The notes beneath the pieces are model-generated. The model did not search any database. It saw nothing but the letters and a program-made list of their open reading frames with translations, and was not told the DNA's origin. A DNA stretch of 24,753 bases from a virus: positions 1 to 24,753 of the IMG/VR virus record IMGVR_UViG_3300038701_003675. The stretch is one strand, 5' to 3'. This document shows positions 19,882 to 24,753 of the stretch, piece after piece (position 1 is the first letter of the stretch; each line of letters opens with the position of its first letter). The translations under genes and the position numbers were made by a program.

Positions 19882-22719
19882 ATGAAAGAGTATCCTTTTG
19901 CAGAAGCTATCCTTGTCCAAACTGATGGAGGTTTAAATATAATTTTAGATTATTATCCGAATGCTTCTGTATCTGTTCAGAACTTATCTAAAAAATTCAA
20001 AAGAAGATCTGAAGAAAAAACTGCATCATGTTCACTAAAGAAAACTAACGAAGGAACTTGGTTGGTTTGTGATTGGGGTGAGTGGGAAAAACCTAAAAAC
20101 GCCATTGGTGTCTGTATGATTGAGGATAACTTAACCTTTGGAGAAGCGTGCAAAAAATTAGCAAAACTCTATCATATAGAATACCAAGGCCAGAGTCATG
20201 TGGCCAAGCCAGAAATTTCAAAAAGACCAAAATCCAAAGAAGAAGAAACTGGATCATACATTTTTGATTATAAGGATGATCTTTCACAATCAGAATTGGC
20301 TGTCATAGGACCTAAAGTAACCAATGAAATTGCCAGAAGATTCAAACTAAAGTCTGTAAAAAGTTACTCCTATGTAAAGAAAGATGAAGTGGTTGTAACA
20401 ACAGCCACTGATGACTATCCAATATTTGTATATGATTTTGGAGATTGGCAAAAAATATACCAGCCAAAGTCTGCAGATAAAGGATTCCGTTTTAGATATG
20501 CTGGAGGAAGGCCTAAAGATTATGTTTTTGGATTGGACGATGCAGAGAAAACTCAGAAAAAAATCAAAGATAAGGCCATAAAGGATGCTATTGACGAGAA
20601 CCCAAAAGAGGAAGATCTTAAAATAGACAAACTAATCATCTGTAGTGGCGATAGAGATGCTTTGAATGTGGCTTCTTTCGGATATTCCGTCATTTGGCTA
20701 AACTCTGAAACTGCTTCCTTAGACACCGATCTTTACAAAAAGCTACGCAAACTTGCTAATACGATTTACAATCTGCCTGACATTGATAAAACAGGCGTTG
20801 CTCAAGCGGTAAAACTTGGACTCATCTATTTAGACATCAAGACAATATGGCTGCCAAAATATTTATTGAAAACAAAAGATTGGAGGGGAAATCCAAGAAA
20901 AGACTTCTTAGATTTTCTGAATCTTAAGTACAATTCTAAGAACCCCATTCCTTTTATAAAGTCCCTCAAAAAACTAATCGATAACGCTTTGCCTATGAGG
21001 TTTTGGGATGAGACTAAAACCGATAAAGCAATCAAGTATTTCTACAATATTGTTCATGCAGAACATTTTCTGCAGCACCAAGGTTTTTACAGAATGGAAA
21101 CTCCATTTGAAAAAGACGACTACTGCTACATTCAAATTGACGGAAATGTTGTAAAAAGAACTACTCCTAATAAAATTGAGGTATTCGTCAACAGCTTTCT
21201 TGAGCAGAGACAAATGCCAGTTCCTCTAAGAAACATGGTCAAAAAGACCCCTTACTTGAAGGAGGCAATGCTTTCTAAACTCCCTGTAATTGACATCGAT
21301 TTTATTGACTGCGATGCCAGCACTCAATATTGGTTCTTTTCTAAGAATGTTGTGCAAATCACTGCCAAAGAAATCAAAGTATTTAAAAAAGGTGTTCTCA
21401 ACAAAATGGTGATGGAAGACAAAGTAATTGAACATCCGAAAACAATATCAGAGAATGCGTTCATTGAAAGCTTTAAAGAAAGGCATTTTAAAATATACGA
21501 AGATGCCGATGGAGACTTAACCATTGATATCTTAAAAAAAGACAACGACTTTTTAAACTATCTCATCAATACCAGCCGGATTCATTGGCGTAAAGAATTA
21601 GAAGGAAGTTTTGATTCTAGTCAAGAAAAAGAAGCTGAAGATTACTTTAAAAAACATCAGTTTGATATTTCCGGACCAAGACTAGAAGCAGATGAAATAC
21701 TAGAACAAAAGCTTCACTTAATCAATAAGATTTATGCTATTGGCTACCTGCTTCACAAGTATAAAACCAAATCGAAAGCATGGTTTGTATTCGGAATAGA
21801 CAACAAACTCTCTGACATTGGAGAAAGTCATGGTGGTTCTGGAAAATCTTTGATGTATGAGAATTTGGAACGAGTAATGAAAAACCAATTTTTTATTCCT
21901 GGACGAAGCAAAAAGGCAATCGATTCTGAATTCATATTTGATGGTATTACACAAGAGACGGACTATGTGTTTATAGATGACATGAATCAATACTTCCCTT
22001 TCCAACAATTCTTTTCTGAGATCACAGGAAAAATGAAGATCAACCCGAAGAACGCCAAAGGGTATACATTAAGCTTCCAAGAGTCCCCAAAGCTTTGTGG
22101 AACTTCAAACTTCCCTCCTCTAAATCTGGATCCGTCAACATCAAGAAGAATATTATTTACGGTAAACTCAGACTATTACCACCATAATAAAGAAAACGAA
22201 TACAGGCAAACCAGAAGGGTAAGTGATGACTTTGGAGGAAAGGAATTGTTTAATGATTTCACAGAACAAGAGTTCAACAATGTGTTTGTCTTTTGGGCTC
22301 AGTGCCTTCAGTTCTATCTGTCTCATCCTGATAAAATAGACCCACCAATGGATAACGTAAACAAGCGAAATCTAATGGCAGAAATGGGTGATGCCTTCAG
22401 AAATTGGGCCGCTGTGTACTTAAGCTCAGAATCTGAGAGATTAGATAAACTCATCAGCAGATCAGATGCTTTTGATGATTACAAACGAGTTTCTGGAGGT
22501 AAAAAATCTGCAAACTCATTTAAGAAGGCTATCAAGGCTTACTGCAAGTTCAATAACTATGTGTTGAATCCTAAAGAGTTGGAACCAAAAGGCGGCAGAA
22601 TAATTAAACGACTAGACGGTAAAGCTCAGGAGTGTTTCTATATAAAAACCAAAGAAACGGTTGATACCGATAAAATATCAGAAGAACCAGAATTAGACAC
22701 TGATGGAGTTGTTTTCTAA
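19882..22719 (+). CDS. Primase-helicase (TOPRIM plus superfamily 3 helicase), replication protein
   Basis: 945 aa. Residues 1-100 resemble the N-terminal part of phage primases (LSKKFKRRSEEKTASC, then FGEACKKLAKLY). A TOPRIM-like segment spans about 250-325 (LIICSGDRDALNVASFGYSV, then LPDIDKTGVAQA). The helicase domain at about 635-800 has Walker A GGSGKS (651-656), Walker B VFIDD (696-700), a CGTSNF sensor motif, and an SRRI arginine-finger-like end. The combination fits the D5/primase-polymerase helicase group of phages that begin replication themselves. It should unwind DNA and prime synthesis at the phage origin. The N-terminal zinc-binding cysteines are not obvious, so the primase half may be divergent. 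Its stop overlaps the next gene. Confidence 0.85.
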   Translation: MKEYPFAEAILVQTDGGLNIILDYYPNASVSVQNLSKKFKRRSEEKTASCSLKKTNEGTWLVCDWGEWEKPKNAIGVCMIEDNLTFGEACKKLAKLYHIEYQGQSHVAKPEISKRPKSKEEETGSYIFDYKDDLSQSELAVIGPKVTNEIARRFKLKSVKSYSYVKKDEVVVTTATDDYPIFVYDFGDWQKIYQPKSADKGFRFRYAGGRPKDYVFGLDDAEKTQKKIKDKAIKDAIDENPKEEDLKIDKLIICSGDRDALNVASFGYSVIWLNSETASLDTDLYKKLRKLANTIYNLPDIDKTGVAQAVKLGLIYLDIKTIWLPKYLLKTKDWRGNPRKDFLDFLNLKYNSKNPIPFIKSLKKLIDNALPMRFWDETKTDKAIKYFYNIVHAEHFLQHQGFYRMETPFEKDDYCYIQIDGNVVKRTTPNKIEVFVNSFLEQRQMPVPLRNMVKKTPYLKEAMLSKLPVIDIDFIDCDASTQYWFFSKNVVQITAKEIKVFKKGVLNKMVMEDKVIEHPKTISENAFIESFKERHFKIYEDADGDLTIDILKKDNDFLNYLINTSRIHWRKELEGSFDSSQEKEAEDYFKKHQFDISGPRLEADEILEQKLHLINKIYAIGYLLHKYKTKSKAWFVFGIDNKLSDIGESHGGSGKSLMYENLERVMKNQFFIPGRSKKAIDSEFIFDGITQETDYVFIDDMNQYFPFQQFFSEITGKMKINPKNAKGYTLSFQESPKLCGTSNFPPLNLDPSTSRRILFTVNSDYYHHNKENEYRQTRRVSDDFGGKELFNDFTEQEFNNVFVFWAQCLQFYLSHPDKIDPPMDNVNKRNLMAEMGDAFRNWAAVYLSSESERLDKLISRSDAFDDYKRVSGGKKSANSFKKAIKAYCKFNNYVLNPKELEPKGGRIIKRLDGKAQECFYIKTKETVDTDKISEEPELDTDGVVF

Positions 22720-22951
22720 ACATATCAGATGGTGTTGGGACAACGGAATATACTTCGTCCCCAAAGCGATTGATGATCGTGGAAACAATGTGAAAATAGC
22801 CATGATTAAAAAAGGAAAGTCAAAGCTTGGGAATGAAAAATATCCTCAGAAAACCAGACAAGACAAAGAAAGATTGTATGAAAAAATAGATAGCCTCTAT
22901 CTACAAATTTTTGAAAAAAACATTCATAGCGAATTAGTAATAAATAAATGA
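22703..22951 (+). CDS. Small uncharacterised protein following the helicase
   Basis: 82 aa, basic, starting 17 bases inside the end of the helicase gene in another frame, so probably translationally coupled. The N-terminal block (FSKHIRWCWDNGIYFVPKAI) with two Trp residues and the GKSKLGNEKYPQ turn resembles small proteins I recall from Bacteroidota phages near replication genes; function not known to me. The C-terminus is a charged helix. No nuclease or zinc motif was seen. Confidence 0.6.
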   Translation: MELFSKHIRWCWDNGIYFVPKAIDDRGNNVKIAMIKKGKSKLGNEKYPQKTRQDKERLYEKIDSLYLQIFEKNIHSELVINK

Positions 22952-22958
22952 TACAACG

Positions 22959-23225
22959 ATGAAAAAAACAATTGAACACAAAAGGCACAAAGCAACAATC
23001 CATGTGATTTTGAACCACAGAGCAGAAAGACATCCGGACGGAGATCAATTTCATGCAGCTTACATAACAAGTGAAGACGGAGAATACAAAGAAAAGTATG
23101 AAACCAACACCAAGTCAAATTTAGAAGATGCTTTAATGAAAGTTGAGCAAGACTTTATTGATCATATTGATTCCGATCCGTCAGCTGAAGAGAAAACATT
23201 AATCGCTTTAGGATATTCTAAATAG
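22959..23225 (+). CDS. Small uncharacterised early protein
   Basis: 88 aa with a His-rich, beta-prone N-terminal half (EHKRHKATIHVILNHRAERH) and an acidic C-terminal half (DHIDSDPSAEEKTLIALGYS). No export signal. Located 7 bases after the previous stop and 7 bases before the DUF1643 gene. Family not recognised; a small antirestriction-type or DNA-binding role cannot be excluded but has no support. Confidence 0.55.
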   Translation: MKKTIEHKRHKATIHVILNHRAERHPDGDQFHAAYITSEDGEYKEKYETNTKSNLEDALMKVEQDFIDHIDSDPSAEEKTLIALGYSK

Positions 23226-23232
23226 TGCAATT

Positions 23233-23736
23233 ATGGAGATAAAATTTCCCAATCAAAAAGAATATATAAAGGATGCTGTTTTCAGCCCTGACAGAAAACA
23301 TAGGTATGCCTTGATTAGAGTGTGGAATAACGAATTACCAAGAATAATGTTCATTGGTCTCAATCCATCTACAGCAAATGAAAAAGAGAATGACCCAACT
23401 ATAAGAAGGGTAATCAATTTTGCTAAAGGCTGGGGGTTTGGAGGCGTTTATATGTGCAATCTATTCTCATTTGTAACTCCATACCCTTCAGAATTAAAAA
23501 AGGCAAAGGATAACTTAGAAAATGACTTTCATCTAAGGTATTACACCTCCATTTCAAAAGAAGTTTTATGTGCTTGGGGAGCATTCCCTGAAATTGGAGA
23601 ACGTTCTTCCCAAGTATATAAAATGCTAAAAAATTATAGTGCTGAATTTTCTGCACTTCAAATTAATAAAAACGGAAGTCCGAAACACCCGCTTTATGTT
23701 AAAGCGGATATTAAACGAGTTCCATTTACAGTGTAG
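23233..23736 (+). CDS. DUF1643 family protein
   Basis: 167 aa with the DUF1643 signature: AVFSPDRKHRYALIRVW (about 15-31), IMFIGLNPSTANEKENDPTI (38-57), RRVINFAKGWGFGGVYMCNL (58-77), and CAWGAFPEI further on. The core resembles nucleotide-binding alpha/beta folds, but no function is established. These proteins are frequent in phages and mobile elements. It is one of three consecutive genes in the same strand with enzymes or nucleases (DUF1643, PP-loop, HNH), suggesting a block of DNA or nucleotide metabolism. Complete in length. Confidence 0.9.
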   Translation: MEIKFPNQKEYIKDAVFSPDRKHRYALIRVWNNELPRIMFIGLNPSTANEKENDPTIRRVINFAKGWGFGGVYMCNLFSFVTPYPSELKKAKDNLENDFHLRYYTSISKEVLCAWGAFPEIGERSSQVYKMLKNYSAEFSALQINKNGSPKHPLYVKADIKRVPFTV

Positions 23737-23739
23737 CAA

Positions 23740-24495
23740 TTGAAAAATCTACTTGAAATATTGAGAGATGAAAAAACCTTGGTTGTATGCAATCACTCTG
23801 GAGGTAAGGATAGCCAAGCTATGTATTTAAGGTTGAGAAATATTGTTCCCAATCATAGACTCGTAGTTATTCATGCTCATTTGCCAGAAGTTGAGTGGGA
23901 AGGAACAGAAGAGTTTATTCGATCCACTATTGACCATGAGTTTTTCGTAGTTCAATCTGGCAAGACCTTTTTTGAAATGGTTGAACATAGACAGAAATTC
24001 CCTTCGCCCAGCAATCGACAATGTACCAGTGATCTTAAACGTGCGCCAATACAAAAACAAATACGCAGACTTTGTAATGACCGAGGATTTACAACAGTAC
24101 TTAATTGTATGGGGTTGAGAGCAGAAGAAAGTTCCTCCAGAGCAAAAAAACAGGTATTGAAGATCAACAAGACTCAGACCAATGGAAAACGTGATTGGTA
24201 TGATTGGTTGCCCATTCATAAAATGACAACAAAAGAGGTTTTCCAATGTATCAGCGATAATAAACAAACCCCATTTTGGACATATGGAAAAGGATTGAGT
24301 CGGAAGAGTTGCTGTTTTTGCATTATGGCCAGCGAAGAAGATTTGTGTATCGCTGCCAAATTGAACCCTGAACTTTTAGAAAAGTACGATCAATACGAGA
24401 GAAAACTAGGGCACACCATGATAATGCCATCAAAGAGCAAAGGAAAAAGAACGTTGAAACAAATTATAAACAATAGTAGAGAATATGCCAATTGA
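23740..24495 (+). CDS. PAPS reductase-like PP-loop family protein
   Basis: 251 aa, start TTG at 23740, three bases after the DUF1643 stop; no nearby ATG precedes the PP-loop. Residues 20-25 are the ATP-pyrophosphatase loop SGGKDS. RQCTSDLKRAPIQKQI, MGLRAEESSSRAKK and a late Cys cluster SCCFCIMASEEDL follow, as in phage PAPS-reductase-domain proteins. Members activate a substrate with ATP, and relatives (DndC, CysD, TilS-type) modify sulfate, DNA or RNA. Which reaction this one carries out cannot be told; the Cys cluster may bind iron-sulfur. The gene overlaps the HNH gene by 11 bases. Confidence 0.85.
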   Translation: MKNLLEILRDEKTLVVCNHSGGKDSQAMYLRLRNIVPNHRLVVIHAHLPEVEWEGTEEFIRSTIDHEFFVVQSGKTFFEMVEHRQKFPSPSNRQCTSDLKRAPIQKQIRRLCNDRGFTTVLNCMGLRAEESSSRAKKQVLKINKTQTNGKRDWYDWLPIHKMTTKEVFQCISDNKQTPFWTYGKGLSRKSCCFCIMASEEDLCIAAKLNPELLEKYDQYERKLGHTMIMPSKSKGKRTLKQIINNSREYAN

Positions 24496-24753
24496 TTATA
24501 AAGACTATCATCCAAAGTGGACTTTAATAGTTCGCCTAATTCGTAAAAGATCTGGCAATTGTTGCGAAGGTTCACCAAAATATCCCGACTGCAGAGCTGA
24601 GAATGGAAAGCCACATCCAAAAACAGGAAGTAAGGTTGTTCTTACAACTGCTCACATGGACCATGATAAAGACAATAATCGATTTGACAATCTAAAGCAT
24701 TTATGCCAAAGATGTCACTTAGCACATGATCTACCACAACATATTAATAACCT
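24485..24753 (+). CDS. HNH endonuclease-like protein (3' partial)
   Basis: The ATG at 24485 overlaps the previous stop; 89 residues are visible before the window ends. It opens with DYKDYHPKW-type sequence. Cysteines at 26, 27 and 36 and the pair C74-x-x-C77 suit a structural zinc site. The nuclease core is AH57-x-DH60-D, NN at 64-65, NL at 69-70 and CH78. It is a small phage HNH family I recall from Bacteroidota phages. The role could be genome packaging, homing-like cleavage or recombination; small HNH genes also sit beside terminases. The missing end prevents a closer call. Confidence 0.8.
   Translation, partial: MPIDYKDYHPKWTLIVRLIRKRSGNCCEGSPKYPDCRAENGKPHPKTGSKVVLTTAHMDHDKDNNRFDNLKHLCQRCHLAHDLPQHINN

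Noticed and set aside
23827-24267. 146-aa minus-strand reading frame opposite the PAPS-reductase-like gene
   Set aside because: It is antisense to a gene with clear motifs (SGGKDS) and shows no independent signal.

Overview
The window is a 24.8-kb piece of a temperate tailed phage or prophage from a Bacteroidota host, most likely a flavobacterium. The DNA is AT-rich and Shine-Dalgarno sites are rare. Several intergenic boxes fit the Bacteroidota -7 promoter element TAnnTTTG. Several proteins look like families usual in flavobacterial phages. A long tape-measure protein, tail-tip proteins and no sheath gene suggest a long, probably non-contractile tail. Capsid, portal and terminase genes are not in the window.

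Layout. (1) 1-5560, rightward late genes: the 3' part of a large receptor-binding/tail-fibre protein, a small virion-type protein, a lysis cassette (small membrane protein, holin, DUF5675 candidate lysin, and an overlapping spanin-like pair), then a tail-chaperone-like gene. The last ends on an A AAA AAA heptamer directly before its stop, with the next ORF in the -1 frame. (2) About 5580-8905, an accessory ('moron') cassette bounded by terminators: an orphan NarL/LuxR-type response regulator, a small lipoprotein, a four-helix membrane protein, two paralogous small proteins, an exported SHOCT protein, a conserved-looking small protein, and a strongly structured intergenic element at 8249-8382 that I read as a pseudoknotted RNA. 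(3) 8958-16143, tail morphogenesis: a morphogenesis-like protein, a 1165-aa tape measure, and two large distal-tail proteins, the second ending in a PKD/Ig-like domain. (4) 16124-17596, a leftward tyrosine integrase, convergent with and overlapping the tail operon, then an attachment-site-like region with paired GAGACG repeats. (5) 17597-18642, the immunity switch: a leftward CI/S24-type repressor, an operator region with palindromes and 11-bp-period repeats, and a rightward Cro-position gene. (6) 18639-24753, rightward early genes: a short ORF, a LuxR-type regulator, a primase-helicase, small unknowns, DUF1643, a PAPS-reductase-like PP-loop protein, and an HNH protein cut by the window end.

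How it works together. The repressor and Cro-position gene decide between lysogeny and lysis. The early operon replicates the genome through the primase-helicase. The late operon builds the tail and lyses the host. The accessory cassette has its own promoter and terminators, so it may be expressed from the prophage. The best candidate for an undescribed element is the folded RNA-like segment just upstream of the second small paralog. No stretch longer than 300 bases lacks a gene; the three longest gaps (5561-5773, 8173-8394, 17342-17596) are annotated below.
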